Shown here: one piece after another, positions 11,312 to 21,428 of the stretch
Position numbering within the stretch: the first letter of the stretch is position 1
Layout: each line of letters begins with the position of its first letter
Assembly: GCF_023715645.1 (NCBI RefSeq)
Contig: NZ_JAMBOP010000010.1
Location: forward strand, 62,001-126,000
Reading direction: 5' to 3'
DNA length: 64,000 bases
DNA from: Bacillus cytotoxicus
GTDB lineage: Bacteria > Bacillota > Bacilli > Bacillales > Bacillaceae_G
Program-made: the position numbers and the translations under genes
The notes under the pieces: model-generated
The model's input: the letters and a program-made list of their open reading frames with translations, nothing else
Databases searched by the model: none
What the model was told of the DNA's origin: nothing

Positions 11312-11782
11312 ATGGATAAGAAAGTTACAGAAGTTGTTGAAGCACTTGCGCAGCCAATTGTCGAAGAGCTTGGTCTTGAGCTTGTAGATGTAGAGTATGT
11401 GAAAGAAGGCAAAGATTGGTTTTTACGCGTATCCATTGACTCTGATACAGGAGTAGATATTGAGGAATGTGGAGCGGTAAGTGAGCGGTTAAGTGAAGCT
11501 CTAGATAAAGAGGATCCAATTCCTCATCTTTATTTCTTAGATGTTTCCTCTCCAGGAGCGGAGCGTCCATTAAAGAAAGAAAAAGATTTCCACCAAGCAG
11601 TAGACAAACAAGTTGCAATTAAAACATACGAGCCAATCAATGGTGAAAAAATGTTTGAAGGAAAACTACTTGCATATGATGGAACAACAATTACATTACT
11701 ATTAACAATTAAAACACGTAAAAAAGAAATCCAAATTCCAATGGATAAAGTGGCCAATGCGCGACTTGCAGTTACGTTTTAG
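11312..11782 (+). CDS. rimP: Ribosome maturation factor RimP
   Basis: Small protein needed for 30S subunit maturation. The family pattern is clear: an N-terminal alpha/beta domain ([29 protein letters not shown]), the [31 protein letters not shown] core, and a C-terminal SH3-like barrel. 156 residues. ATG 11312 is preceded by AAAGGAGG; the upstream in-frame extension from 11267 has no RBS. First gene of the nusA-infB operon. Confidence 0.94.
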   Translation: MDKKVTEVVEALAQPIVEELGLELVDVEYVKEGKDWFLRVSIDSDTGVDIEECGAVSERLSEALDKEDPIPHLYFLDVSSPGAERPLKKEKDFHQAVDKQVAIKTYEPINGEKMFEGKLLAYDGTTITLLLTIKTRKKEIQIPMDKVANARLAVTF

Positions 11783-11799
11783 TAAGAAGGGGGATCTTC

Positions 11800-12900
11800 A
11801 TGAGCACTGAGTTGTTAGATGCTTTGCTCGTATTAGAACAAGAAAAAGGTATTAGCAAAGATATTATTATTGATGCTATTGAAGCAGCTTTAATTTCTGC
11901 TTATAAACGAAATTTCAACCAAGCGCAAAACGTTCGCGTTAGCTTCAATCCTGAAGTTGGTACGATTCAAGTATTAGCGCGTAAGGATATAGTGGAAAAT
12001 GTATTTGATCCACGTCTTGAAATTTCTGTTGAAAAGGCAAGACAAATTAACCCAAATTACCAAGAGGGCGACGTATTAGAAATTGAAGTAACACCAAAAG
12101 ATTTCGGGCGTATTGCAGCACAAACAGCAAAACAAGTTGTAACGCAGCGTGTACGTGAAGCAGAACGTGGCGTGATTTATTCTGAGTTCAGCGACCGTGA
12201 AGAAGACATTATGGTTGGTATTGTACAACGTCAAGATGCTCGCTTTATTTATGTAAGTTTAGGGAAAGTAGAAGCACTTTTACCAGTAAGCGAGCAAATG
12301 CCAAACGAACAGTACAAACCACATGATCGCATCCGTGTTTTCATTACAAAAGTAGAGAAAACAACAAAAGGACCGCAAATTTATGTATCACGTACGCATC
12401 CAGGGCTTTTAAAGCGTTTATTTGAAATTGAAGTGCCAGAAATTTATGATGGAACAGTAGAAATTCGTTCTGTGGCACGTGAAGCAGGAGATCGCTCGAA
12501 AATCTCTGTTTACTCTGAAAACGTAGATGTAGATCCAGTTGGTTCTTGTGTAGGACCGAAAGGCCAACGTGTACAACGCATCGTAGATGAGCTAAAAGGT
12601 GAAAAAATTGATATCGTTCGCTGGTCAGATGATCCGGTGGAATATGTAGCAAATGCATTAAGTCCATCACAAGTTGTAAAAGTACTTGTAAACGAAGAAG
12701 AAAAAGCAACTACAGTAATTGTTCCAGATCATCAACTTTCCTTAGCAATTGGTAAGCGTGGACAAAACGCGCGCCTTGCAGCAAAATTAACGAATTGGAA
12801 AATTGACATTAAGAGTGAGTCTGATGCGAAACAACTAGGACTTTTAACAGAAGAAGATATGATGCTCGCATTCGATTCTGCTGAAGATGAAATCGAATAG
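11800..12900 (+). CDS. nusA: Transcription termination/antitermination factor NusA
   Basis: RNA polymerase-associated factor acting in pausing, termination and antitermination. Domains in order: N-terminal RNAP-binding domain (STELLDALLVLEQEKGISKD), S1 domain (around 135-200), then two KH domains with GPKGQRVQRIVDELKGEKIDIV and the second containing IGKRGQNARLAAKLTNWKIDI. 366 residues, without the C-terminal acidic repeats of enterobacterial NusA, as usual for Firmicutes. RBS AAGGGGG upstream of ATG 11800. Confidence 0.96.
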   Translation: MSTELLDALLVLEQEKGISKDIIIDAIEAALISAYKRNFNQAQNVRVSFNPEVGTIQVLARKDIVENVFDPRLEISVEKARQINPNYQEGDVLEIEVTPKDFGRIAAQTAKQVVTQRVREAERGVIYSEFSDREEDIMVGIVQRQDARFIYVSLGKVEALLPVSEQMPNEQYKPHDRIRVFITKVEKTTKGPQIYVSRTHPGLLKRLFEIEVPEIYDGTVEIRSVAREAGDRSKISVYSENVDVDPVGSCVGPKGQRVQRIVDELKGEKIDIVRWSDDPVEYVANALSPSQVVKVLVNEEEKATTVIVPDHQLSLAIGKRGQNARLAAKLTNWKIDIKSESDAKQLGLLTEEDMMLAFDSAEDEIE

Positions 12901-12911
12901 AGGTGATGAAC

Positions 12912-13184
12912 GTGAGCAATCGAAAAGTTCCGTTACGAAAATGTGTGGTAACACAAGAGATGAAATCAAAACGCGAGCTCATTCGCATTGTTCGTTCCAA
13001 AGAGGGAGTCGTGTCGATTGATTTGACAGGCAAACAATCAGGACGCGGTGCATACTTGTCAAAAGATAAAGAATGCATTTCTCAGGCGAAAAAGAAAAAC
13101 GTTTTGGAACATCACCTAAAAGCGAAAATTGATGACTCTCTTTATGAAGAGCTAATCGAGCTTGTTGAGAAGGAGTCGAAGTAA
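12912..13184 (+). CDS. ylxR: YlxR-family nucleoid/RNA-binding protein (RnpM)
   Basis: DUF448 family protein found between nusA and infB; in B. subtilis it is reported to act on RNase P. The signature RKVPLRKCVVTQEMKSKRELIRIV and the GRGAYLSKDKECI motif are present. Start chosen as GTG 12912, because AGAGGTGA lies 5-6 nt upstream; an open frame also extends back to 12903. 90 residues, matching the family. Confidence 0.9.
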   Translation: MSNRKVPLRKCVVTQEMKSKRELIRIVRSKEGVVSIDLTGKQSGRGAYLSKDKECISQAKKKNVLEHHLKAKIDDSLYEELIELVEKESK

Positions 13185-13496
13185 GTGTCCAATTGGAAAT
13201 CGTTTTTAGGGCTGGCAAATCGGGCCCGAAAGATTATATCGGGTGAAGAGCTTGTTTTAAAAGAAGTTCGAGGTGGAAAAGCAAAGCTCGTATTGCTTTC
13301 TGAAGATGCGTCAGCAAATACAACAAAGCGCATTACGGACAAAACAACGTACTACAACGTACCAATGAGAAAGGTCGAAAATCGACAAGAATTAGGGCAT
13401 GCGATTGGGAGAGAAGAACGAGTCGTTGTAGCAGTGTTAGACGACGGCTTTGCTAAAAAGTTGCTTAGCATGCTCGATACAACTTACCGGGGGTGA
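13185..13496 (+). CDS. ylxQ: L7Ae-family K-turn-binding protein YlxQ
   Basis: Small L7Ae/L30e/Gadd45-type protein binding kink-turn RNA. The pattern [37 protein letters not shown] is typical. 103 residues; GTG start at 13185, directly after the ylxR stop, with RBS GAAGGAG in the end of ylxR. Fixed member of the nusA-infB operon. Confidence 0.9.
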   Translation: MSNWKSFLGLANRARKIISGEELVLKEVRGGKAKLVLLSEDASANTTKRITDKTTYYNVPMRKVENRQELGHAIGREERVVVAVLDDGFAKKLLSMLDTTYRG

Positions 13497-13500
13497 AGGT

Positions 13501-15567
13501 ATGAGTAAAATTCGAATACACGAATATGCAAAAAAACACAATATCTCAAGTAAGGATATTATTACAAAACTAAAAGAAATGAATATTGAGGTTTCGAATC
13601 ATATGGCGATGTTAGATGATGAAGTAGTAAACAAGTTAGATAATCAGTATAATGCTGGGGCAGAAAAACCTTCTGTTGCAGATGAGTTTGAAGTAGAAGA
13701 AAAAGTTGTTCGCAGCAAAAAGAACAGCAATAAGAATAAGAAAAAAGGCAAAGGGAATCAAGACAAACGTCAAGAAAACTTTGCTGGAAGACAACAAACG
13801 CAAGTGATAGAAACACCAGACAAAATCACTTTCTCTGGCACGCTTACAGTAGGTGAACTTGCGAAAAAATTAAGCAAAGAGCCATCTGAAATTATTAAAA
13901 AGCTCTTTATGCTTGGAATCATGGCAACAATTAACCAAGATTTAGATAAAGAAACAATTGAGTTAATTGCAAGTGATTACGGTATTGAAGTAGAAGAAGA
14001 AGTAATTGTTAGTGAAACAGAATTCGAAACGTTTATGGACGAACAAGACAATGAAGAAAATTTAAAAGAGCGTCCGGCTGTCGTTACAATTATGGGACAC
14101 GTTGACCATGGTAAAACAACATTACTTGACTCTATTCGTAATTCAAAAGTAACTGCTGGTGAAGCGGGCGGAATTACGCAGCATATTGGTGCATACCAAG
14201 TTGAAGTAAATGACAAGAAAATTACGTTCTTAGATACACCAGGTCACGCAGCGTTTACAACAATGCGTGCACGCGGTGCACAAGTTACGGATATTACAAT
14301 TCTTGTTGTAGCAGCTGATGACGGTGTTATGCCACAAACGGTTGAAGCGATTAACCACGCGAAAGCTGCTGGAGTACCAATTATTGTTGCTGTGAATAAA
14401 ATGGATAAACCATCAGCAAATCCAGACCGTGTAATGCAAGAATTAACTGAATATGAGTTAGTTCCAGAAGCTTGGGGCGGCGATACAATCTTCGTACCGA
14501 TTGCTGCGATTAAAGGCGAAGGAATTGACAATTTATTAGAAATGATTCTACTTGTAAGTGAAGTAGAAGAATATAAAGCGAATCCTAACCGCTATGCAAC
14601 AGGTACTGTAATTGAAGCACAGCTTGATAAAGGTAAAGGAACAATCGCGACATTACTTGTTCAAAACGGTACATTGCGAGTTGGAGATCCAATCGTTGTT
14701 GGTACATCATTCGGCCGTGTTCGTGCAATGGTAAATGATATTGGCCGTCGTGTAAAAGTTGCTGGTCCATCTACTCCTGTTGAGATTACAGGTTTAAATG
14801 AAGTACCACAAGCAGGCGATCGCTTCATGGCATTTGCTGATGAGAAGAAAGCTCGTCAAATCGGTGAATCTCGTGCACAACAAGCATTGGTTGCACAGCG
14901 TGGTGAAAAATCTAAATTAAGTCTTGAAGATTTATTCCAACAAATTAAAGAAGGCGATGTAAAAGAAATTAACTTGATTGTGAAAGCAGACGTACAAGGT
15001 TCTGTGGAAGCAATGGCAGCATCACTTCGTAAAATTGATGTTGAAGGCGTAAAAGTGAAAATCATCCATACTGGTGTAGGTGCGATTACAGAATCTGATA
15101 TTATTTTAGCCTCTGCATCTAATGCAATTGTAATTGGATTTAACGTACGTCCTGATGTTAATGCGAAGCGTACAGCTGAATTAGAAAACGTTGATATTCG
15201 TTTGCACCGCATTATTTATAAAGTAATTGAAGAGATCGAAGCAGCGATGCAAGGTATGCTAGATCCTGAATTCGTAGAAAAAGTAATCGGTCAAGCAGAG
15301 GTTCGTCAAACATTCAAAGTAACGAAAGTTGGAACAATTGCAGGCTGTTATGTAACTGATGGTAAAATCACACGTGATAGTGGCGTACGTATCATTCGTG
15401 ATGGCGTAGTTATTTTCGAAGGACAACTTGATACGTTAAAACGTTTCAAAGATGACGTAAAAGAAGTTGCACAAAACTATGAGTGTGGTATTACAATTGA
15501 AAGATATAATGATCTTAAAGAAGGGGACATCATTGAGGCGTACGTTATGGAAGAAGTGAAGCGATGA
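13501..15567 (+). CDS. infB: Translation initiation factor IF-2
   Basis: GTPase that places fMet-tRNA on the 30S subunit. The N-terminal IF2 domain ([21 protein letters not shown]) is followed by a Lys-rich linker, then G1 GHVDHGKT, G3 DTPGH, G4 NKMD, then domains II-IV. 688 residues from ATG 13501, which has GGGGG upstream; the 17-codon extension from 13450 lies within ylxQ. The next gene overlaps its stop codon. Confidence 0.96.
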   Translation: MSKIRIHEYAKKHNISSKDIITKLKEMNIEVSNHMAMLDDEVVNKLDNQYNAGAEKPSVADEFEVEEKVVRSKKNSNKNKKKGKGNQDKRQENFAGRQQTQVIETPDKITFSGTLTVGELAKKLSKEPSEIIKKLFMLGIMATINQDLDKETIELIASDYGIEVEEEVIVSETEFETFMDEQDNEENLKERPAVVTIMGHVDHGKTTLLDSIRNSKVTAGEAGGITQHIGAYQVEVNDKKITFLDTPGHAAFTTMRARGAQVTDITILVVAADDGVMPQTVEAINHAKAAGVPIIVAVNKMDKPSANPDRVMQELTEYELVPEAWGGDTIFVPIAAIKGEGIDNLLEMILLVSEVEEYKANPNRYATGTVIEAQLDKGKGTIATLLVQNGTLRVGDPIVVGTSFGRVRAMVNDIGRRVKVAGPSTPVEITGLNEVPQAGDRFMAFADEKKARQIGESRAQQALVAQRGEKSKLSLEDLFQQIKEGDVKEINLIVKADVQGSVEAMAASLRKIDVEGVKVKIIHTGVGAITESDIILASASNAIVIGFNVRPDVNAKRTAELENVDIRLHRIIYKVIEEIEAAMQGMLDPEFVEKVIGQAEVRQTFKVTKVGTIAGCYVTDGKITRDSGVRIIRDGVVIFEGQLDTLKRFKDDVKEVAQNYECGITIERYNDLKEGDIIEAYVMEEVKR

Positions 15568-15845
15568 TTATCGCTTCGCTCTCATTCGAATGTATGATTT
15601 ATGATGTGCATTCTTTAAAAGAGAAACGAGCAATTTTACAGCGTGTTTTAACTCGCGTGAAACAGCGTTACAATGTATCTGTTTCAGAAGTTGGGCACCA
15701 AGATGTATGGCAACGTACAGAAATTGCAATTGTTTCTGTATCCTCAAATCGTGTTGTCTGTGAAAAAGAAATGAATCGTGTACTTGCGTACGTTGATTCA
15801 TTTCCTGAGATTGAACGTACGATAACGCAATTGGAATGGTATTGA
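15564..15845 (+). CDS. ylxP: YlxP-like DUF503 protein
   Basis: Small conserved protein of unknown function found between infB and rbfA across Firmicutes. Pattern [38 protein letters not shown] is the family core. 93 residues. ATG 15564 overlaps the infB stop, implying translational coupling. Confidence 0.9.
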   Translation: MIIASLSFECMIYDVHSLKEKRAILQRVLTRVKQRYNVSVSEVGHQDVWQRTEIAIVSVSSNRVVCEKEMNRVLAYVDSFPEIERTITQLEWY

Positions 15846-15860
15846 ATGAGGTGATTAGTT

Positions 15861-16217
15861 ATGAAGCTACGTGCAAATCGCGTGGGCGAGCAAATGAAGA
15901 AAGAATTAGGCGAAATTATCAGTCGCAAAATTAAAGACCCACGTATCGGTTTTGTGACGGTAACAGATGTGCAAGTAAGTGGGGATTTACAGATTGCCAA
16001 AGTATATATTTCTGTTTTAGGAGACGAAGAGCAGAAAGAAAATACATTAAAAGGTTTAGCGAAGGCAAAAGGCTTTATTCGTTCCGAAATTGGACAGCGT
16101 ATTCGTCTTCGAAAAACGCCTGAAATCTCCTTTGAATTTGATGAATCAATTGGATATGGTCATCGAATTGATACACTTTTACATGAAATTAATAAAGAAG
16201 GTAAACGTGAAGAATAA
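15861..16217 (+). CDS. rbfA: Ribosome-binding factor A
   Basis: KH-type 30S maturation factor needed for 16S rRNA 5'-end processing and growth in the cold. The family sequence [40 protein letters not shown] is clear. 118 residues, ATG 15861, RBS GAGGTGA. Last gene before the terminator at 16219. Confidence 0.95.
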   Translation: MKLRANRVGEQMKKELGEIISRKIKDPRIGFVTVTDVQVSGDLQIAKVYISVLGDEEQKENTLKGLAKAKGFIRSEIGQRIRLRKTPEISFEFDESIGYGHRIDTLLHEINKEGKREE

Positions 16218-16218
16218 T

Positions 16219-16246
16219 GGATAGACATATGTCTATCCATTTTTTC
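16219..16246 (+). terminator. Terminator after rbfA
   Basis: TGGATAGACATATGTCTATCCA is a self-complementary stem followed by a T-run. It separates rbfA from truB. Confidence 0.8.
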
Positions 16247-16294
16247 AATCTAAATTAAGTCCGGCATTCAATAGTATAACGATGAGGTGAATAT

Positions 16295-17218
16295 ATGGAA
16301 GGTGTAGTACTATTACATAAACCAAAAGGAATGACATCACATGATTGTGTATTCAAATTAAGAAAAATATTAAGGGAAAAACGTATAGGGCATACAGGAA
16401 CTTTAGATCCGGATGTGACAGGAGTATTACCAATTTGTGTAGGGCGTGCTACGAAAATTGCACAATTTTTAACGAGTGAAACAAAAACGTACGAAGGTGA
16501 AGTTACACTAGGATTTTCGACGACTACAGAAGATGCTTCAGGTGAAGTTGTTGAAAAGCAAGATGTCAATCGTGTTATTACGCGCGAAGAAGTAGAATCT
16601 GTATTAGCTGGTTTAACAGGAACAATCGAACAAGTACCACCAATGTATTCAGCTGTAAAAGTGAATGGAAAGAAACTATATGAATATGCAAGAGCGGGAA
16701 TAGAAGTAGAGCGTCCTGTTCGTACAATTACGATTCGTGAGTTTACTTTACTTGATAATCGTGAATTATTTGAAGGAGAGACAATTTCCTTACGTTTCCG
16801 TGTGACTTGTAGTAAAGGAACATACGTAAGAACATTAGCTGTTATGATTGGGGAAGAGCTTGGGTTTCCAGCGCATATGTCCGATCTTGTAAGAACAGCA
16901 TCAGGAGAGTTTAAATTAGAAAATTGCATATCATTTGAAGAAATTGAACAAAACGTGCAAAATGGAACAGTGGAATCTATCTTCATTTCGATTGATGAAG
17001 CATTGCGTAAATTTCCAAAAATGGTTGTTAGTAGAGAACAAGCAGAAAAAGTGAAGAATGGCATGTTTTTACCGAATAAAGAACAAGTAACAGCGCCATT
17101 CATTACAGTTTTTGATGAAAATGAACGCTGCTTAGCAATTTATGAACATCACCCAAAGCATCAAGGTATGTTGAAACCTATGAAAGTACTTGTGAATAAT
17201 CAAGAATTACAGCTATAA
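16295..17218 (+). CDS. truB: tRNA pseudouridine-55 synthase
   Basis: Makes pseudouridine 55 in the T-loop of tRNAs. Core motifs: GVVLLHKPKGMTSHDCV, the catalytic RIGHTGTLDPDVTGVLPICVGRATKI (Asp nucleophile in GTLDPD) and the PPMYSAVKVNGKKLYEYAR segment; a C-terminal PUA-like region follows. 307 residues, RBS GAGGTGA. Confidence 0.95.
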   Translation: MEGVVLLHKPKGMTSHDCVFKLRKILREKRIGHTGTLDPDVTGVLPICVGRATKIAQFLTSETKTYEGEVTLGFSTTTEDASGEVVEKQDVNRVITREEVESVLAGLTGTIEQVPPMYSAVKVNGKKLYEYARAGIEVERPVRTITIREFTLLDNRELFEGETISLRFRVTCSKGTYVRTLAVMIGEELGFPAHMSDLVRTASGEFKLENCISFEEIEQNVQNGTVESIFISIDEALRKFPKMVVSREQAEKVKNGMFLPNKEQVTAPFITVFDENERCLAIYEHHPKHQGMLKPMKVLVNNQELQL

Positions 17219-17261
17219 TGAATAATTGGAAGGATTATTACAGAAAAAGGTGAATTCAAGC

Positions 17262-18233
17262 GTGAAACTCATTCATTTAACTCATCCCCATGTATTAAAC
17301 AAAACGGAAATAGAGCCTACTGTGATGGCATTAGGCTATTTTGATGGTATTCATTTAGGTCATCAACGTGTCATTCGTACTGCGAAAAAGGTTGCAGAAG
17401 AACGAGGTTTTAAAAGTGCTGTGATGACTTTTCATCCGCATCCGTCTGTTGTATTAGGGAAAAAGGAAGCGCATGTAGAGTATATTACTCCTTTACGAAG
17501 TAAAGAAAAAGTGATTGCAAGTTTAGGAATTGATATTTTATATGTTGTGAAATTTGACGAATCATTTGCAAATTTACTCCCACAACAATTTGTAGATGAT
17601 TATATCATTGGGCTGAATGCAAAACATGTTGTAGCTGGTTTTGATTATTCATATGGACGTTTAGGAAAAGGGACGATGGAAACTTTGCCATTTCATGCAA
17701 GAGGGGAGTTTACACAAACCGTGATTGAAAAAGTAGAATTTCAAGAAGAAAAAGTAAGTTCCACATTATTACGAAGACATATTCGTAATGGTGAAATGGA
17801 ACGAATCCCAGCTATTTTAGGACGACCATATACAGTTGAAGGCATAGTTGTTCACGGAGATAAACGAGGACGCCAAATTGGCTTTCCAACAGCTAATTTG
17901 GCTTTAAGTGATGAATATCTTTTGCCGCCTGTTGGTGTATATGCTGTTCGAATGAACGTGAATGATGAGTGGCATGAAGGTGTATGTAATATCGGATATA
18001 AACCTACTTTTAAGGAAAATGAAAAGCAGCTTTCTATTGAAGTACATCTTTTTGAATTTCAGCGCGATATATATGATGAATCTGTTGTTGTGGAGTGGCA
18101 CATCCGCATTCGTGAAGAAAAAAAGTTTAACGGAATTGATGAGTTAGTAGTACAAATTGCAAAAGATAAGAGAACGGCGGAAGATTATTTTAGCCACACA
18201 AATAATATACTTGCTTTTTCTAATGAAAAGTAG
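17262..18233 (+). CDS. ribF: Bifunctional riboflavin kinase / FAD synthetase
   Basis: Converts riboflavin to FMN and FMN to FAD. The N-terminal nucleotidyltransferase domain has ALGYFDGIHLGHQRVI and the SSTLLRRHIRNG motif; the C-terminal kinase domain begins with GRPYTVEGIVVHGDKRGRQIGFPTANL. Start GTG 17262 chosen because AAGGTGA lies about 8 nt upstream and homologues start here; the frame is open back to 17226. 323 residues. It follows truB after a short gap, probably in one transcript. Confidence 0.93.
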   Translation: MKLIHLTHPHVLNKTEIEPTVMALGYFDGIHLGHQRVIRTAKKVAEERGFKSAVMTFHPHPSVVLGKKEAHVEYITPLRSKEKVIASLGIDILYVVKFDESFANLLPQQFVDDYIIGLNAKHVVAGFDYSYGRLGKGTMETLPFHARGEFTQTVIEKVEFQEEKVSSTLLRRHIRNGEMERIPAILGRPYTVEGIVVHGDKRGRQIGFPTANLALSDEYLLPPVGVYAVRMNVNDEWHEGVCNIGYKPTFKENEKQLSIEVHLFEFQRDIYDESVVVEWHIRIREEKKFNGIDELVVQIAKDKRTAEDYFSHTNNILAFSNEK

Positions 18234-18240
18234 TATTCTA

Positions 18241-18333
18241 TCTTATGTACTTTACAATAACCATTGCTTGGCATTACGACTCACCGACGTTTGCTAGGTA
18301 ATTGGGGATTTAATACTTAGGAGGTGAAATAGG
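18241..18333 (+). promoter_or_regulatory. rpsO leader
   Basis: The 93-nt gap contains paired segments (around CCATTGCTTGG and GCTAGGTAATTGG) and the RBS AGGAGGTG. Leaders of rpsO are known S15-binding autoregulatory sites in related bacteria; that it works so here is inference from position. Confidence 0.35.
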
Positions 18334-18603
18334 ATGGCTTTAACGCAAGAGCGTAAAAATGAAATCATAGCACAATTTAGAACTCATGAGACTGATACTG
18401 GTTCTCCAGAGGTTCAAGTTGCTGTCCTAACAGAGCAAATTAACACTCTAAATGAGCACTTACGTACTCACAAGAAAGATCATCATTCACGTCGCGGTCT
18501 TTTAAAGATGGTTGGTAAACGTCGTAACTTACTTACTTACCTTCGTAACAATGACATCACTCGCTACCGTGAATTAATCACAAAGCTTGGATTACGTCGA
18601 TAG
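18334..18603 (+). CDS. rpsO: 30S ribosomal protein S15
   Basis: 89-residue primary 16S rRNA-binding protein of the central domain. Sequence features: [22 protein letters not shown] and the C-terminal [34 protein letters not shown] 18334. Followed by its own terminator. Confidence 0.97.
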   Translation: MALTQERKNEIIAQFRTHETDTGSPEVQVAVLTEQINTLNEHLRTHKKDHHSRRGLLKMVGKRRNLLTYLRNNDITRYRELITKLGLRR

Positions 18604-18604
18604 T

Positions 18605-18636
18605 CAAAAAAAGCGGGAATATTCCCGCTTTTTTGT
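18605..18636 (+). terminator. Terminator after rpsO
   Basis: AAAAAAGCGGGAATATTCCCGC is followed by TTTTTT; symmetrical and probably bidirectional. Confidence 0.9.
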
Positions 18637-18764
18637 TAGGTAAAAATATATCTTCTACTCTTGATAGCTTACTGTATTTTCGGTAATACTAGAGGAAGAA
18701 TATTGTGATATATTATCCATTTACATAGAAGAATTGAATATTTTAAATTGAGAGGGGTACTTAA

Positions 18765-20915
18765 ATGAGTCAGGAAAAGCAAGTCTTCTCGATAGATTTG
18801 GCTGGTCGTCAGCTAACAATTGAAGCAGGTCAGCTTGCAAAACAAGCAAACGGAGCGGTTTTAGTAAGATATGGCGACACAGCGGTTCTATCTACAGCAA
18901 CTGCATCAAAAGAGGCAAAAAATGTAGATTTCTTCCCATTAACAGTAAACTATGAAGAGCGTTTATATGCAGTAGGGAAAATTCCAGGAGGCTTTATTAA
19001 ACGTGAAGGTCGTCCAAGCGAGAAAGCAATTTTAGCGAGCCGTTTAATCGATCGTCCAATTCGTCCTCTTTTTGCTGATGGTTTCCGTAATGAAGTACAA
19101 GTTGTCAGCATTGTAATGAGTGTAGATCAAGATTGTTCTTCAGAAATGGCAGCTATGCTTGGTTCTTCATTAGCGTTATCGATTTCAGATATTCCATTTG
19201 AAGGTCCGATTGCTGGTGCGACAGTTGGTCGTATTGATGGCGAATTTATTATGAATCCAACAGTTGAACAACAAGAGAAGAGTGATATTCATCTTGTTGT
19301 TGCGGGAACAAAAGATGCGATTAACATGGTAGAAGCTGGTGCAGATCAAGTGCCTGAAGAAACAATGTTAGAAGCGATTATGTTTGGTCATGAAGAAATT
19401 AAACGTCTAATTGCTTTCCAAGAAGAGATTGTACAGGCTGTAGGTAAAGAAAAAACAGAAGTGCAACTTTATGAAGTGGATGCTGATCTTAATCAAACTG
19501 TACGTGAAATGGCAGAGCAAGAAATGCATTCAGCAATTCAAGTGCACGAAAAACACGCGCGTGAAGATGCAATTAATGCAGTGAAAAAGCGTGTTATCCA
19601 GCATTATGAAGCGCAAGAAGCTGATGCTGAAACAATAGGACAAGTAAATGAGATTTTATATAAAATTGTAAAAGAAGAAGTACGTCGTCTTATTACAGTT
19701 GAAAAAATCCGCCCAGATGGACGTAAAGGTGATGAAATTCGTCCTTTAGCATCAGAAGTAGGAATTTTATCTCGTACGCATGGTTCTGGTTTGTTTACAC
19801 GTGGACAAACGCAAGCATTAAGCATTTGTACATTAGGGGCATTAGGCGATGTGCAAATTTTAGATGGTCTTGGTGTAGAGGAATCTAAACGTTTTATGCA
19901 TCATTATAATTTCCCGTCCTTCAGTGTTGGTGAAACAAGACCGATGCGTGGACCAGGTCGTCGTGAAATTGGTCACGGAGCGTTAGGTGAGCGTGCTCTT
20001 GAACCGGTTATCCCATCTGAAAAAGATTTCCCATATACAGTTCGTCTTGTATCAGAAGTTTTAGAATCAAATGGTTCTACTTCTCAAGCGAGTATTTGCG
20101 GTAGCACTTTAGCAATGATGGATGCAGGTGTTCCTTTGAAAGCACCAGTAGCCGGTATTGCAATGGGACTTGTAAAGTCTGGTGAACACTATACAATTTT
20201 AACTGATATTCAAGGTATGGAAGATCACTTAGGTGATATGGACTTTAAGGTAGCTGGTACAGCGAAAGGTGTAACAGCACTTCAAATGGACATTAAAATT
20301 GAAGGTTTATCTCGTGAAATTTTAGAAGAGGCATTGCAACAAGCGAAAATTGGACGCATGCATATCTTAGAACATATGTTATCTGTTATTGCTGAGCCGC
20401 GTAAAGAGTTATCCAAATATGCTCCGAAGATTGTGACAATGACAATTAATCCGGATAAAATCCGTGATGTTATTGGGCCAAGTGGAAAGCAAATTAACAA
20501 GATTATTGAAGAAACAGGCGTGAAAATTGATATTGAACAAGATGGTACAGTCTTTATTTCATCTATTGATCAAGAAATGAACGAAAAAGCGAAGAAAATT
20601 ATTGAAGATATCGTTCGTGAAGTGCAAGTAGGTGAAATTTACTTAGGAAAAGTAAAACGAATTGAAAAATTTGGTGCTTTCGTTGAATTATTCAGTGGTA
20701 AAGACGGTCTTGTTCATATTTCTGAATTAGCACTTGAACGTGTAGGGAAAGTAGAAGATGTTGTGAAAATCGGTGATGAGATTTCTGTAAAAGTTATCGA
20801 AATCGATAAACAAGGTCGTGTAAACTTATCTCGAAAAGTCTTGCTTAAAGAAGAGCAGGAAAAAGAAGCTGCAAAACAAGAGCAAGAACAAAAACAAGAG
20901 CAAGAACAAGAATAG
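18765..20915 (+). CDS. pnp: Polynucleotide phosphorylase
   Basis: Phosphorolytic 3'-5' exoribonuclease and mRNA decay enzyme. Two RNase PH domains flank a helical linker, with the second core containing [19 protein letters not shown] and the active-site [10 protein letters not shown] region. A KH domain ([15 protein letters not shown]) and an S1 domain ([21 protein letters not shown]) follow, and the protein ends in a Gln/Glu/Lys-rich tail. 716 residues, RBS GAGAGGGG, monocistronic by the flanking terminators. Confidence 0.97.
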   Translation: MSQEKQVFSIDLAGRQLTIEAGQLAKQANGAVLVRYGDTAVLSTATASKEAKNVDFFPLTVNYEERLYAVGKIPGGFIKREGRPSEKAILASRLIDRPIRPLFADGFRNEVQVVSIVMSVDQDCSSEMAAMLGSSLALSISDIPFEGPIAGATVGRIDGEFIMNPTVEQQEKSDIHLVVAGTKDAINMVEAGADQVPEETMLEAIMFGHEEIKRLIAFQEEIVQAVGKEKTEVQLYEVDADLNQTVREMAEQEMHSAIQVHEKHAREDAINAVKKRVIQHYEAQEADAETIGQVNEILYKIVKEEVRRLITVEKIRPDGRKGDEIRPLASEVGILSRTHGSGLFTRGQTQALSICTLGALGDVQILDGLGVEESKRFMHHYNFPSFSVGETRPMRGPGRREIGHGALGERALEPVIPSEKDFPYTVRLVSEVLESNGSTSQASICGSTLAMMDAGVPLKAPVAGIAMGLVKSGEHYTILTDIQGMEDHLGDMDFKVAGTAKGVTALQMDIKIEGLSREILEEALQQAKIGRMHILEHMLSVIAEPRKELSKYAPKIVTMTINPDKIRDVIGPSGKQINKIIEETGVKIDIEQDGTVFISSIDQEMNEKAKKIIEDIVREVQVGEIYLGKVKRIEKFGAFVELFSGKDGLVHISELALERVGKVEDVVKIGDEISVKVIEIDKQGRVNLSRKVLLKEEQEKEAAKQEQEQKQEQEQE

Positions 20916-20921
20916 GAAAAA

Positions 20922-20954
20922 AAAGTTAAGGGATTCCCTTAGCTTTTTTTTTTT
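20922..20954 (+). terminator. Terminator 1 after pnp
   Basis: AAGTTAAGGGA pairs with TCCCTTAGCTT and is followed by a long T-run. Confidence 0.85.
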
Positions 20955-20960
20955 ATGTAA

Positions 20961-20990
20961 AAACCTTGGGATATATCTCAAGGTTTTTTT
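20961..20990 (+). terminator. Terminator 2 after pnp
   Basis: AAACCTTG/CAAGGTTT stem plus T-run immediately downstream of the first terminator, giving a tandem terminator. Confidence 0.8.
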
Positions 20991-21046
20991 GTATATAACA
21001 GAGTATAGTTTTAACGAGAACGTTTAAATTAACAATAAAGTGAAAC

Positions 21047-21293
21047 TTCCATCAGTGGGGGGCTTTATTCCTAGCTGATGGAAAGCTCTCACCAATCGGG
21101 CTTTAACGGGCAGTTATCCCCCACCTATCTTCTTTAGAAAAGCGGAAGTGGCTCGTTCAGAATGTGAGGGGGATGGAGCTTCTGACGTAGAGGTGTTTTT
21201 TACCTCGCAGGAATAAGCGAAGCCACCGAGCATTCTAGCCACTGAAGCTGGACAACGATTCGCTCTCAATCTTGAGGTGGGATCTTACTGCCC
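21047..21293. ncRNA. Structured non-coding element between pnp and ylxY
   Basis: No coding frame is convincing in 20991-21428. Paired segments visible: TTCCATCAG (21047-21055) with CTGATGGAA (21075-21083); GGGCAGT (21108-21114) with ACTGCCC (21287-21293); CCCACCT (21120-21126) with AGGTGGG (21275-21281); AGTGGCT (21147-21153) with AGCCACT (21237-21243); AGAATG (21159-21164) with CATTCT (21231-21236); GAGGT (21190-21194) with ACCTC (21202-21206). AGCTTC (21177-21182) could pair with GAAGCT (21244-21249) as a pseudoknot. A long-range outer stem closing a multibranched fold suggests an RNA element, perhaps a mobile-element-derived or B. cereus-group repeat. Class and strand are unknown; the pairing is drawn as for the plus strand. 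Confidence 0.55.
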
Positions 21294-21428
21294 ACGAATA
21301 GCGGGATAAAAAGAAATTGTTATTACTTTCGTTTAACGAGGTGTACATCAAAAGAATAGAAGCTAACTATTAGTCTGCGGATGGAAGGTTCTTGACTGAT
21401 GAGGTATTATTTTATTGGAGGGTGATGA

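Noticed and set aside
16255-17103. 282-codon minus-strand frame
   Set aside because: It is the antisense shadow of truB.
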